A stretch of DNA of 64,000 nt from Alloalcanivorax profundimaris (GCF_015265435.1 NZ_JABJWH010000015.1:38779-102778); one strand, 5' to 3'; positions 1-8,940 are shown, counted from the first letter of the stretch. Made by a program: numbers and translations. The notes: generated from the letters alone by a model not told the origin.

Positions 1-60
1 CCCTTCCGTAGTCTTCGTCCTGACCTTCATAAGTAGCCCGTAAGACCTTTCAGCAAAACC

Positions 61-76
61 GGCCCGTTTTCGGGCT
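61..76. other. Small GC hairpin in the leader upstream of the cold-shock gene
   Basis: GCCCG (62-66) and CGGGC (71-75) flank a TTTT loop, about 40 bases upstream of the cold-shock start codon. It may lie in the 5' leader, where cold-shock mRNAs often carry structure. It could instead be the terminator of a gene outside the window. Nothing else is recognisable in bases 1-90. Confidence 0.3.
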
Positions 77-112
77 ACCCAAGTTCAAGTTATGAAATAT
101 CAGGAGACGATT

Positions 113-319
113 ATGTCCACCACCACCGGCACCGTTAAGTGGTTCAACGAAGCAAAAGGTTTTGGTTTCATCGAGCAGAATGGCGGCCCTGACGTGTTCG
201 TTCACTTCAGCGCCATCACCGGCTCTGGCTTCAAAACCCTGGCCGAAGGCCAACAGGTTGAGTTCACCGTCACTCAGGGCCAGAAAGGCCCGCAGGCGGA
301 AAACGTGGTCGCCGTATAA
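113..319 (+). CDS. Cold-shock domain protein (CspA family), 68 aa
   Basis: This is a single OB-fold cold-shock domain that binds single-stranded RNA or DNA and acts in the cytoplasm as an RNA chaperone or antiterminator. RNP1 (KGFGFI) lies at residues 15-20 and RNP2 (VFVHF) at 28-32. The length is standard for the family. I chose ATG 113 because AGGAGA lies 6 bases upstream and the protein then begins [12 protein letters not shown], as usual; an in-frame ATG at 92 would add seven atypical residues. A strong intrinsic terminator follows, so the gene is monocistronic. Several paralogues are common per genome, so no numbered symbol is given and cold induction cannot be inferred from the sequence. 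Confidence 0.95.
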   Translation: MSTTTGTVKWFNEAKGFGFIEQNGGPDVFVHFSAITGSGFKTLAEGQQVEFTVTQGQKGPQAENVVAV

Positions 320-351
320 GGCAGCCACCCGGTCCCAGGACCGGAACGAAA

Positions 352-378
352 AACGGGGCCCATCGGGCCCCGTTTTTT
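352..378 (+). terminator. Intrinsic terminator after the cold-shock gene
   Basis: A 10-bp stem (AACGGGGCCC / GGGCCCCGTT) with an ATC loop is followed by a run of seven T. It stands 33 bases after the cold-shock stop codon and just before the convergent gene ending at 398. Confidence 0.9.
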
Positions 379-397
379 TATGCGCGGCTTACCCGGA

Positions 398-2356
398 TCA
401 GCGGTCCCGGGCCCAGCTGCCGCGCGCCAGCGCTTCCACCTCGGCCACGTCCCGCGCCGGCACGCGCGCCGGTTCCAGGTGCTCCAGCGGATCGAAGTGG
501 AAGATGTAGAGCCGCGAGACGAACTCCGCCACCGGCAAGGAAGACTCGCCGAACCGCTCGCCGCGCCCCTCCGTGGACACCTTTACCCCATTGCCCAGAT
601 CCTGCCCGGAATCGTTGTTGGGGTTGTAGAAGTACACCCGCATGATCTCTTCCTGGTCCAGGGCCACGCGCTGGATGGTGATGGCGTGCCAGCCGACGAA
701 GCGCGCGGCGCTGTCGGTGACCGCCAGGCCCGCCGGCTGCGGATGGATCAGCGGCTGGTTGCCGTTGTGCAGCGGGTGGTAGCAGGCGTGGAAATGGCGC
801 ACGAACCCTTCGTAGTCGCGCAGGGCGCCGCTGGCCAGGTCCACCGCCAGCTTGAAGCCGCGCCCCACCCACCAGCCGTGGAATTCCGGGTTGATCCAGC
901 GGTGCGGATCGTCGCCCCGGTCCGCGCACAGCGCGCCCATGGCGTGATAGATGCGATCCAGGTGCGGCACCAGCAGGGCGGAGACGGCGTCCACGTCCAG
1001 GGGCGCCGCGTTGGCGACACTGAGTTCCTTGGAGGACAACCGCTGGCCCTCGAAATGCATCACCAGATCGTCGTCCCGGGCCGCCCAGACGATCATCTGC
1101 AACAGATAGTCCGGGTCGTTGTGGGCCCACATGGACAGGGCCCGGGCGGATTGGCAGGTGGGGTTGTTGCCCTGGCCGATGCCCAGCGGCAACCCCAGCA
1201 CGCCGAGCACGTCGGCCAGCAGCCGCACCCGGGCGGGCACGGCCTCGCCCTGGGCGCGCAGAATGGCGGCTTCCGCCTCCGGGCACAGCTCCAGGTTGAG
1301 CTGGCGCCACAGAGCCGGCGCCATGGGCGGCGCGAACAGGGTGCCCCGTTCCAGCAGCAGCGCCAGGCCGTACACGGTCTGGGCGGTTTCCGGGTGCACC
1401 GCCGCGTCGATCAGGGCATACACCAGCTCCTGATAGCACAGCAGGCCGTCCCGCCCGGTGGCGCTCAGCCCCAGGGCGGTGCTCACCAGATCGGCGGACT
1501 GGTCCAGGGCGAAGCGCAGAAACAGGGTGTGGTAGGGCGACACCAGGCCGGTGTCGTGCATGGCCCGGGCGAAGCCGTTGGCTTCCTGGGCCAGGGACGG
1601 GCCGTCCATGGCCGCCAGCCGTTCCTGGTACAGCGGCAGCCCCGGGTCCTCGGAGCAGGCCTGGGTGGGCCCGAACAGGGCGCTCACCAGGCGGTCCGCG
1701 CCACGGCTGCCGGAGACGTCGATGGACGGGTTGTACAGGCAGGCGGCGATCTGGGTGATCATCGCCTTGATGTGATCCAGACGCACCGGGCGCTGGGCCA
1801 GAATGCGCCAGATCTCCTCGATCAGGCGGTCGAGGATGTTGTCGTAGCCGATGTGCTCCACCAGCAGTTGCAGCACCCCGCGCACCGCCGGCGCCAGGCG
1901 GCCCTGGCGGATGCGGATCGCCTCGCCGCCGAGGTCGAACAGCAGGTCCAGGTTGAGCGCCAGCACCTGGGCCAGGTAGTGGTGGGCCTGCTCGGCGGAG
2001 AGCGCCGGGTGGGGCAGGCCCCGGGCCACCGCCAGCAGGCGCAGTTCGCTCAGGCACTCCAGGGTGATGTCGTCGGCGTGGCCCAGGCGCAGGGTGTTGA
2101 CGGTGAGGTCGGCCTGGAGGATCTCCGGGTGGGCCCAGTCGGTGCCCGCGAACACGCCGGCGGCCTCCAGATCGGCGGCCCGCTCAAGCAGTCGGGCGGG
2201 GCCGTCCGGCTCGCGCAACAGGCGGGCCGCCTGCTGCAGTACCTTGGCGCTGTGCAGGCCTTTCGCGAATTCACGGCTCTGGGCCAGTTGATCCAAAGCG
2301 CGCTCGAAACGGGCCAGGGCGGCGTTGCCGCTGTCGGGGACTTCGCTGCTGCTCAT
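398..2356 (-). CDS. Large protein of unknown function with a possible papain-like Cys-His-Asn triad, 652 aa
   Basis: I do not recognise this protein as a named family. It has no signal peptide or membrane segment, and the N-terminal two-thirds look helical. The C-terminal part carries features of papain-like peptidases: Cys401 in NNPTCQSARA, as at a helix start after a Gly/Asn loop; His557 in the strand-like GWHAITI; and Asn578/Asn580 in YFYNPNND. The order and spacing (156, then 21 residues) resemble papain's Cys25-His159-Asn175 layout. This is pattern inference, not a family match. Start ATG 2356 has GGAAG at a good distance; an ATG-ATG at 2410 would add 18 residues. The gene is divergent from the ATP-grasp gene across 195 bp. 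Confidence 0.75.
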   Translation of the reverse strand: MSSSEVPDSGNAALARFERALDQLAQSREFAKGLHSAKVLQQAARLLREPDGPARLLERAADLEAAGVFAGTDWAHPEILQADLTVNTLRLGHADDITLECLSELRLLAVARGLPHPALSAEQAHHYLAQVLALNLDLLFDLGGEAIRIRQGRLAPAVRGVLQLLVEHIGYDNILDRLIEEIWRILAQRPVRLDHIKAMITQIAACLYNPSIDVSGSRGADRLVSALFGPTQACSEDPGLPLYQERLAAMDGPSLAQEANGFARAMHDTGLVSPYHTLFLRFALDQSADLVSTALGLSATGRDGLLCYQELVYALIDAAVHPETAQTVYGLALLLERGTLFAPPMAPALWRQLNLELCPEAEAAILRAQGEAVPARVRLLADVLGVLGLPLGIGQGNNPTCQSARALSMWAHNDPDYLLQMIVWAARDDDLVMHFEGQRLSSKELSVANAAPLDVDAVSALLVPHLDRIYHAMGALCADRGDDPHRWINPEFHGWWVGRGFKLAVDLASGALRDYEGFVRHFHACYHPLHNGNQPLIHPQPAGLAVTDSAARFVGWHAITIQRVALDQEEIMRVYFYNPNNDSGQDLGNGVKVSTEGRGERFGESSLPVAEFVSRLYIFHFDPLEHLEPARVPARDVAEVEALARGSWARDR

Positions 2357-2551
2357 GCTGCTTCCGGACAATGTTCGGTGGCCTTTCAGGCGTAGCTTGC
2401 CCGTCATCATACCCGAACACCAGCCCGTCGCGGCCAGGGGGCGTTCTGCAGCGCCGGAGCGGTTCTGCTAGTGTGGAGACAGGGCCGCCCGCCGGCCGAA
2501 CGCCGGTTCCACTCATTTTTAATGGGCGCACCCTCGACAGGAGGTGACCTC

Positions 2552-3781
2552 ATGGTAAAGGAGAAAGATCCGGAAAAAGGCTACATCGCGTTGTTGGGCT
2601 GGAGCCTCAACGCCATCGACGCCCTGGAGAAATTCGACCGCCGGTTCGTGGTGGTGGCGCCCAATTGGGCCGAGGACTACGCCCGGGAACACGACATTCC
2701 CTACATCCGCTGGGATTTCGAGCGGCTCAACGATCGCTCCATGGAAATCGCCGAGCAGCTGCGCGATGAAGGCGTGGACGTGGCGGTGCCGCTGTTCGAG
2801 GAAACCGTGGAATGGGCCGGCGCCATCAACTCGGTGCTGATGGACAACCCCCGCTTGTACGGTCAGTCCGTGCTGTTCCGCGACAAGGCGCTGATGAAGC
2901 GGCGCGCGCAGCTGGGCGGCATCCGCGTGGGCATTTTCGAGGAAGCCCACGACCGCGACGATGTGATCCGCTTTCTCAAGCGCGTCAACCAGACCCTGCT
3001 CAAGCTGGACGGCGACCCCAACGATCCGATTCACCTCAAGGCCTTCGACAAGGCCGGTTGCCTGGGCCACCGGGTGATCCGCACGCCGGACGAAGTGGAC
3101 ACCATCCCCGACGAGGAATTTCCGGTGCTCATGGAGAGCCACCTGGACGGCTGGGAATTCGCGGTGGAAGCCTGGATACACGACGGCGAAATCTGTTTCC
3201 TGAACATCTCCGAATACGTGACCCTGGGTTATTCCGTGTTCGTGCCGGCGAGCCCGGAGCTGGAAGCCTGGCGGCCGCGTATCCGCGAGGAGATCGAAAA
3301 GCTGATCAAGACCTTCGACCTGAAATCCGGCTTCATCCACCCGGAATACTTCGTCACCAGCGACGGCACCATGTACTTCGGCGAAGTGGCCTTCCGGCCG
3401 CCGGGCTTCAAGGTGTTCGAGTTGCTGGAACGGGTCTACGGCTTCAACGCCTACCAGGGCATGGTGCTGGTGTTCGACCCGAAAGCCACGGCGGAGGAGA
3501 TCAAGGCGTTCTTCCCCCGCGAGGTGGTGGACGCGGACGGCCACGCCGGCTGCTTCGGCGTCTACCCGCGCCGCCGGGTGGTGAGCCGCCTGGAGATTCC
3601 CGAGGAGACCCAGGACGACCCCTACTTCGATTTCCACGAGCTGACCCCGCCCCTGGAAGAAACCGTCACCAAGCGCACCGCCTTCGGCACCCACTGGGGC
3701 CTGGTGTATTTCCACGGCGACGACCCCTACCGGATGCGCGACCTGCTCAAGCACCAGGAGGATCTGGACTTCTACATCTGA
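2552..3781 (+). CDS. ATP-grasp domain protein, 409 aa
   Basis: This is a probable ATP-dependent carboxylate-amine/thiol ligase of the ATP-grasp superfamily, with unknown substrate. The N-terminal Rossmann-like pre-ATP-grasp part is residues 1-105. Then come RDKALMKR (110-117), a likely ATP-binding Lys163 (HLKAFDKAGCLGH), hinge acidic residues around Glu195/Glu202, and the metal/phosphate motif GEVAFRPPG (277-285, Glu278 and Arg282). It is about the length of carbamoyl-phosphate-synthase-like or PurT-like single-domain members. Start ATG 2552 is fixed by an excellent AGGAGGT Shine-Dalgarno seven bases upstream. It is divergent from the unknown protein ending at 398, and ends six bases before convergent gloA. 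The natural acceptor cannot be deduced. Confidence 0.85.
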   Translation: MVKEKDPEKGYIALLGWSLNAIDALEKFDRRFVVVAPNWAEDYAREHDIPYIRWDFERLNDRSMEIAEQLRDEGVDVAVPLFEETVEWAGAINSVLMDNPRLYGQSVLFRDKALMKRRAQLGGIRVGIFEEAHDRDDVIRFLKRVNQTLLKLDGDPNDPIHLKAFDKAGCLGHRVIRTPDEVDTIPDEEFPVLMESHLDGWEFAVEAWIHDGEICFLNISEYVTLGYSVFVPASPELEAWRPRIREEIEKLIKTFDLKSGFIHPEYFVTSDGTMYFGEVAFRPPGFKVFELLERVYGFNAYQGMVLVFDPKATAEEIKAFFPREVVDADGHAGCFGVYPRRRVVSRLEIPEETQDDPYFDFHELTPPLEETVTKRTAFGTHWGLVYFHGDDPYRMRDLLKHQEDLDFYI

Positions 3782-3787
3782 TCGCGC

Positions 3788-4210
3788 CTACCAGGTGCCG
3801 GTGTTCTCCATGGACGCCCAGGGTTCCTTCGGGGGCTGGGCGTCCCCTTTCTGAAGCAGTTCCACGGAGATCAGGTCCGGGGAGCGCACGAACGCCATGT
3901 GGCCGTCCCGGGGCGGGCGGTTGATGGTGTAGCCCATCGATTGCAGGTGCTCGCACAGGCCGTAGATGTCGTCCACCCGGAACGCCAGGTGGCCGAAGTT
4001 GCGCGCCGAGCCCATGTCCTCTTCCGGGTCCCAGTTCCAGGTCAGCTCCAGCTCCGCCTCCGGGCTGTCCGGCGCCGCCAGGAACACCAGGGTGAAGCGG
4101 CCCTTGGGGACCTCCTTGCGGCGGGTTTCGCGCAGGCCCAGGCCGTCGCAATAGAAACGCAGCGTCTCGTCCAGGTCGCGGACGCGCACCATGGTATGCA
4201 GATACTTCAT
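3788..4210 (-). CDS. gloA: Lactoylglutathione lyase (glyoxalase I), 140 aa
   Basis: This VOC-superfamily enzyme isomerises the methylglyoxal-glutathione hemithioacetal to S-lactoylglutathione in cytosolic detoxification. It begins MKYLHTMVRVRDLDET, close to bacterial GloA. All four metal ligands can be placed: His5, Glu55 (ELELTWNW), His74 (NFGHLAF) and Glu117 (SVELL). The length is that of the short Ni-type enzymes. It is convergent with the ATP-grasp gene (six-base gap) and divergent from the broken amidase, with a 74-base intergenic region that must hold both promoters. Some VOC relatives act on other substrates, but the conserved ligands favour GloA. Confidence 0.88.
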   Translation of the reverse strand: MKYLHTMVRVRDLDETLRFYCDGLGLRETRRKEVPKGRFTLVFLAAPDSPEAELELTWNWDPEEDMGSARNFGHLAFRVDDIYGLCEHLQSMGYTINRPPRDGHMAFVRSPDLISVELLQKGDAQPPKEPWASMENTGTW

Positions 4211-4233
4211 GTTTCGAATGCCCTTTGATACAA

Positions 4234-4263
4234 GGAATGGAAGACCGGACAGAATGTCATTCC
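4234..4263. promoter_or_regulatory. Possible operator between gloA and the amidase
   Basis: GGAATG (4234-4239) and CATTCC (4258-4263) form an inverted repeat with 18 bases between, in the short divergent intergenic region. It is AT-richer than its surroundings. No regulator gene is adjacent, so the assignment is tentative. Confidence 0.25.
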
Positions 4264-4284
4264 ATAATAACAGAGGGAGAGTTC

Positions 4285-5744
4285 ATGGACCTGCATCGCA
4301 TCGGCGCCCGCGCCCTGGCGCGCCGTATCCGTAACAAGGCGATTACCGCCGAGGCCGCCCTGGAGTATTTCATTGATCGCGTGGAGCGGCTGGACGGTCC
4401 GCTCAACGCCGTGGTGGTGCGCCGTTTCGACCTGGCCCGCGAGCGGGCCCGGCAGGCGGATCGGGCGCTGGCCCGGGGCGAGGACTGGGGCCCGCTGCAC
4501 GGCGTGCCGATGACCGTGAAGGAAACCTACGAGATCACCGGCTGGCCCACCACCGCCGGTGTGGAGGGGTTGCGCCACCATGTTTCCGAGACCACCAGCC
4601 GGGCGGTGCAGCGCCTGCTCGACGCCGGCGTGGTGATCTTCGGCAAGACCACGTGCCCGCCTACGCCGGGGATCTGCAAAGCTACAACGACATTTACGGC
4701 ACCACCAACAACCCCTGGAACACGGACCTGACCCCGGGCGGTTCCTCCGGCGGCGCCGCCGTGGCCCTGGCCGCCGGTTTTTCGCCCCTGGAGCTGGGCA
4801 GCGACATCGGCGGCTCGATCCGCACGCCGTCGGCGTTCTGCGGGGTGTGCGGGCTGAAGCCCAGCTACGGGCTGATTTCCACCCGGGGGCACGTGCCCGG
4901 GCCGCCGGGGGCGCTGGCCCGGCGGGATCTGTCCGTGGCCGGGCCCATGGCCCTCAATGTGGGCGACCTGGAGCTGGCCCTGGAGGTGCTGGCGGCGCCG
5001 GAGCGGGAGGAGGCTCCGGCCTGGCGTCTGGAACTGCCGCCGTCGCGCCACCAGGATCTGGAGGATTTCCGCGTGGCCGCCTGGCTGGACGATCCGCGCT
5101 GCCCGGTGGACGGCACCCTCAAGGCCGCCCTGGACCGGCTGCTGGCGGACCTGGGCGAGGCCGGCGTGACGGTGGACCCGGCGGCGCGGCCCGACGGGGT
5201 CACCCTGGAAGACGCCTACGACGTCTACTATCAGCTGCTGGCGGGCACCATGGGCGTGGGCCTGCCCGACGACCTGTACCAGCGGATGGTGGAAAGCGCC
5301 GCCGCCGCGCCGGCGGACGACAACGGCTACCAGACCCGCTTCGCCCGGGGCGCCACCCAGTCCCACGCCGACTGGCTGCGCGCCGACGAGCGCCGCCAGG
5401 GCCTGCGCCGGGCCTGGGACCACTTCTTCCATGATTACGACGTGCTGCTGTGCCCGGTGGTGCAAACCCTGCCGTTCCCTCACCAGCACAGCCCCGGGCC
5501 GGATGCCCGGGTGCTGAGCGTCAACGGTGTCGATCAGCCGTACATGGACATTCTGGTGTGGGCCGGGCTGGCCGGCGGCGTCTACCTGCCGGCGGCCACG
5601 CTGCCCATCGGTCTGAGCGCGGACGGTTTGCCGCTGGCGGTGCAGATCATCGGTCCTTATCTGGAGGATCGCACCGTGCTGGCGTTCGCCGCCCGGTTGT
5701 CCGAAATTCTGGCGCCGCTGCCACCAGCGCCACCGGCGGCCTGA
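4285..5744 (+). pseudogene. Amidase-signature hydrolase interrupted by a frameshift
   Basis: The gene reads as an amidase (Ser-cisSer-Lys family, hydrolysing amide bonds) in two frames. ATG 4285, preceded by GAGGGAGA, opens the first frame, which carries the catalytic Lys (MTVKETYEITG) and reads to GKTTCPP before going out of frame. The second frame resumes as PAYAGDLQSYN, with the Gly/Ser-rich GGSSGGAA and GSDIGGSIR that hold the two catalytic serines, and ends at 5744. Family members read GKTNVPAYAGD here, so loss of one A in AAGACC(A)ACGTGCCC near 4648-4653 explains the break exactly. It is either a recent inactivating deletion or a sequencing error. Both halves otherwise look intact. Confidence 0.85.
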
Positions 5745-5779
5745 GCGGCGGCGGTTGGTGGGGTAACAAGAGGAACAAA

Positions 5780-5791
5780 CTTGTATACATG
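5780..5791. promoter_or_regulatory. GntR/FCD-like palindrome upstream of the TRAP operon
   Basis: CTTGTATACATG is a near-perfect palindrome of the TTGTATACAA type bound by many FCD-family GntR regulators, which often control carboxylate uptake genes. It lies 146 bases upstream of the dctP start codon. No GntR gene is visible nearby, so the regulator would be encoded elsewhere. Confidence 0.35.
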
Positions 5792-5936
5792 ACCCCCCCA
5801 AAGGGGGCTCCTTGGGAAAAAGAGGGTATTGGGGAAGGCGAGAGCTGTGCTACATTTCTCTCGCAGTTTCATTTTTTGGCCTTGGTGTTTCGCTATGCGA
5901 AATACCCGGGGTGAAAACAACAACCAGGAGCTCCCC

Positions 5937-6983
5937 ATGAGTCTGATTCATCGTTTCCGCAAGACCCTCGCGATCGGTGGCTCTGTGATCGCCGTGGCGG
6001 CCACCGTTGCCCTCTCCCCGCTGGCCCAGGCCGCCGAGGACACCATCACCTGGAAGGTCCAGTCCCACTGGCCCGGCTCCAGCAGTTCCTACAAGGACAG
6101 CCTGGAACGCATCAAGCGCGTGATCGAGGAGCGCACCGACGGCAAGCTCGAACTGCAGCTCTATGAAGCCGGCGCCCTGTTCAAGGCCCAGGAAACCTTC
6201 AACGCGGTGAGCCGTGGCGTGATCCAGATGGGCACCATTTCCCCGGCCTACGCCCAGGACAAAATGACCCTGGCGGGCATCGCTTCCGGCATGCCGTTTG
6301 CTTTCCGCAACGTCTGGGAAGCGGCCTACTTCCACAAGAACATGGGCTTCGAGGACATGCTTCGCGAGGAAGCGGCGAAGTTTAACGTCTATTACTCCAC
6401 CGACAAGGTCTACCCCACCGAGATGGTTTCCAAGAAGCCGATCGAGAGCTGGGATGACTTTACCGGCCTGAAGATCCGCTCCTCCGGCGCGCTGCAGAAA
6501 TTCCTTACCGAAGCCGGCGCGGCGGCCACCTACGTACCCGGCGGCGAGCTGTACCAGGCGCTCTCCAGCGGCGTGGTGGACGGTGCCCACTGGGGCGCGG
6601 TGCAGGGCGCGGCCAGCATGGGCCTCTACGAAGTGGCCAAGTACCACGTGCACCCGGCCCTGAATATCGCCGGCACCGACGCCTTCATCGTCAGCCAGAA
6701 GGCGCTCGACAAGCTGCCCGAGGGCATGGCCAAGATCGTCAAGGACGCCCTCGACGAGCAGTTCTGGGTGCGCACCAACGAGTATCTTTACAAAGAGCAG
6801 ATTACCCTGGCCAAGGTAATGGCCGACCAGGGCGTGCAGGTCAACACCATGCCCCAGGACGTCCAGGACAAACTGGCCCAGGTGGCGCAGAAGATGTGGG
6901 ATGAAGAAGCCGAGCGCAGCGACAAGGCCGCCGAAGCGGTACAGAAGCTGAAGGACTTCCTCTCCGACCTGGGTTACCTGTAA
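5937..6983 (+). CDS. dctP: TRAP transporter periplasmic solute-binding protein (DctP family), 348 aa
   Basis: This is the extracytoplasmic receptor of a Na+-driven TRAP transporter, probably for a carboxylate or 2-oxo acid. Residues 1-32 are a signal peptide (RFRK, hydrophobic core, cleavage after AQA). The DctP fold follows, with the conserved substrate-carboxylate arginine expected at Arg181 (GLKIRSSG) and DGAHWGA in the ligand-binding half. ATG 5937 has CAGGAG upstream; earlier in-frame starts would put a long tail before the signal peptide. dctQ and dctM follow directly, separated from dctP by a hairpin that would let the receptor be made in excess. The exact substrate is not readable from sequence. 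Confidence 0.93.
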   Translation: MSLIHRFRKTLAIGGSVIAVAATVALSPLAQAAEDTITWKVQSHWPGSSSSYKDSLERIKRVIEERTDGKLELQLYEAGALFKAQETFNAVSRGVIQMGTISPAYAQDKMTLAGIASGMPFAFRNVWEAAYFHKNMGFEDMLREEAAKFNVYYSTDKVYPTEMVSKKPIESWDDFTGLKIRSSGALQKFLTEAGAAATYVPGGELYQALSSGVVDGAHWGAVQGAASMGLYEVAKYHVHPALNIAGTDAFIVSQKALDKLPEGMAKIVKDALDEQFWVRTNEYLYKEQITLAKVMADQGVQVNTMPQDVQDKLAQVAQKMWDEEAERSDKAAEAVQKLKDFLSDLGYL

Positions 6984-6999
6984 TTCCGATGTGAACCTC

Positions 7000-7028
7000 C
7001 GGGGGCGCCGTTCCGGCGCCCCCGTTTT
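7000..7028 (+). terminator. Attenuating hairpin between dctP and dctQ
   Basis: An 11-bp perfect GC stem (CGGGGGCGCCG / CGGCGCCCCCG) with a TTC loop is followed by TTTTCC. Such an intercistronic hairpin after a binding-protein gene typically gives partial termination or 3'-end protection, raising receptor over permease. Confidence 0.75.
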
Positions 7029-7062
7029 CCTTTGATTGATTGAAGCCCCCCGCGGAGGAACC

Positions 7063-7617
7063 ATGTCCTTCCTTCAGAAACTGATTAACGGGGTGACCCG
7101 CCTGAATGATTTTCTGGGCCGGTGGATCGCGTTGCTGGTGTTCGTCATGAGCGCGCTGCTGCTGTTCGAGGTCATCTGCCGTTATGCGTTCGATTCGCCC
7201 ACCGTCTGGACCACGGAGCTGACCCAGTTCCTGTTCGGGATCTACTCGATCATGGCCGGCGGTTACGTGATGGCCCACCGGGGCCACGTCAACGTGGACC
7301 TGCTGTACTCGCACATCCCGGTGCGCGGTCAGGCGATCATCGACATCTTCACCTCCGTGGTGTTCTACATCTTCATTCTGGCGTTCTTGTATTTCGCCAC
7401 CTCCATGGCCTGGGAATCGATCGAAAGCATGGAAACCAGTTACTCCGCCTGGAACCCGCCGGTGTGGCCGGTCAAGGCGTTCATGCCGGTGGCCGTGTTC
7501 CTGGTGTTCCTGCAGGGCACCGTGAAACTGCTGCGCGACATCGCCGTGGCCATCAACCCGGCCAACGCCGAGGTGCTCAAGGACGGCATCGACACCGGTG
7601 AAGAGGAGCAGATCTGA
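7063..7617 (+). CDS. dctQ: TRAP transporter small permease (DctQ), 184 aa
   Basis: This is the small membrane subunit of the TRAP transporter, with four predicted transmembrane helices and the typical opening (LNDFLGRWIALLVFVMSALLLFEVICRY). It pairs with DctM to form the inner-membrane carrier. ATG 7063 follows a clear CGGAGGAA ribosome site. The stop codon overlaps the dctM start by one base (TGATG arrangement), which points to translational coupling and equimolar synthesis. The length fits the family. Its partner is the dctP product upstream. Confidence 0.92.
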   Translation: MSFLQKLINGVTRLNDFLGRWIALLVFVMSALLLFEVICRYAFDSPTVWTTELTQFLFGIYSIMAGGYVMAHRGHVNVDLLYSHIPVRGQAIIDIFTSVVFYIFILAFLYFATSMAWESIESMETSYSAWNPPVWPVKAFMPVAVFLVFLQGTVKLLRDIAVAINPANAEVLKDGIDTGEEEQI

Positions 7618-8927
7618 TGAGCATTGAAATGATCACGCTGCTGTTCTTCGGCTCGCTGCTGTTCTTCCTGGTGCTGGGCCTGCCGCTCACCTTCGTGCTG
7701 GGCGGTGTTTCGGTGATCTTCCTGTACTTCACCTGGGGGCCGGATGCCTTCTACATGGTTGCTTCGCAGATCTGGAGCACCATGGGCAACTTCACCCTGG
7801 TGGCGATTCCGCTGTTCGTGTTCATGGCCATGGTGCTGGAGCGCACCGGGGTGGCGAAGGATCTGTATCGCATGATGTACCTGTGGTGGGGCGGCCTGCG
7901 TGGCGGTCTGGCCATCGGCACCCTGGCGATCTGCGCCATCTTCGCCGCCATGTGCGGCATCTCCGGCGCCGCCGTGGTGGCCATGGGCACCATCGCCCTG
8001 CCGTCCATGCTGGAGCGCGGCTACGACAAGCGCATGGTGCTCGGCTGCATCAACACCGGCGGCGGCTGGGGCATTCTGATTCCGCCCAGCATTCTTATGA
8101 TCCTCTACTCGCTGATCACCGGCGTGTCCGTGGGCCAGATGTTCGCCGCGGGCGTGCTGCCGGGGATTCTGCTGATGGTGCTCACCTGTGCCTACATCAT
8201 CATCCGCTGCTACTTCCAGCCGGAACTGGCGCCGGCCTTGCCCAAGGAAGAGCGCGCCAGCTGGGGCGAGAAGATGGCCGCCCTGCGCGCGGTGATCCTG
8301 CCGATCCTGATCGTGTTCATGGTGCTGGGGTCCATCATCCTGGGCGTGACCACGCCCACCGAGGCGGCCGCCATGGGCGTGCTCGGCGCGCTGATTTCCG
8401 CGCTGGTGTACCGGCGCATGTCCTGGGAGCTGATGCGGGACGCGGCCCTGCGTACCTTCAAGCTCACCGGCATGATCATGTGGATTCTGTTCGCCGCCCA
8501 CGCCTTCAGCGCGGCCTATCAGAGCATGGGTGCCCAGGAGATGATTCAGGGGCTGATCACCGGCATTCCCGGTGGACCCTGGGCGATCATCATTACCATG
8601 ATGCTGATCGTGTTCCTGCTCGCCATGGTGCTCGATCCGGTGGGCATCATGCTGATCACGCTGCCGGTGTTCCTGCCCATCGTCAAAGCCCTGGGCTTCG
8701 ATCCGGTATGGTTCGGCATCCTGTTCGTGATCAACATGGAGATCGGCTACATGACGCCACCCTTCGGGTTCAACCTCTTCTATTTGAAGGGAGTGGTGCC
8801 ACCCAACATCACCATGAAGGACATCTACGTCTCGGTGATTCCATTCGTGCTGGTGGAGGTGGTGGGCATCGCCCTGATCATGATGTTCCCGGAGATCGCC
8901 ACCTATCTGCCGGATCTGTTCTTCTAG
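7617..8927 (+). CDS. dctM: TRAP transporter large permease (DctM), 436 aa
   Basis: This is the transport subunit of the TRAP system, an ion-transporter-superfamily protein with about 12 hydrophobic segments. Hallmarks visible are the FAAMCGISGAAVVAMGTIALP loop region, the NTGGGWGILIPPSI stretch (residues about 143-160) and VTTPTEAAAMG in the C-terminal half, all parts of the Na+ and substrate path. It is the last gene of dctPQM. A long palindromic repeat begins just after the stop codon and separates it from the convergent hydrolase gene. No terminator with a T-run was seen, so the repeat itself may end transcription. Confidence 0.94.
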   Translation: MSIEMITLLFFGSLLFFLVLGLPLTFVLGGVSVIFLYFTWGPDAFYMVASQIWSTMGNFTLVAIPLFVFMAMVLERTGVAKDLYRMMYLWWGGLRGGLAIGTLAICAIFAAMCGISGAAVVAMGTIALPSMLERGYDKRMVLGCINTGGGWGILIPPSILMILYSLITGVSVGQMFAAGVLPGILLMVLTCAYIIIRCYFQPELAPALPKEERASWGEKMAALRAVILPILIVFMVLGSIILGVTTPTEAAAMGVLGALISALVYRRMSWELMRDAALRTFKLTGMIMWILFAAHAFSAAYQSMGAQEMIQGLITGIPGGPWAIIITMMLIVFLLAMVLDPVGIMLITLPVFLPIVKALGFDPVWFGILFVINMEIGYMTPPFGFNLFYLKGVVPPNITMKDIYVSVIPFVLVEVVGIALIMMFPEIATYLPDLFF

Positions 8928-8940
8928 CGTTCCGGACGCT

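Noticed and set aside
380..2395. A 671-codon open frame on the plus strand opposite the unknown protein gene
   Set aside because: It is a GC-rich antisense shadow: composition is Gln/Ala/Gly/His-rich, without motifs, and the minus-strand frame has a ribosome site and plausible protein features.
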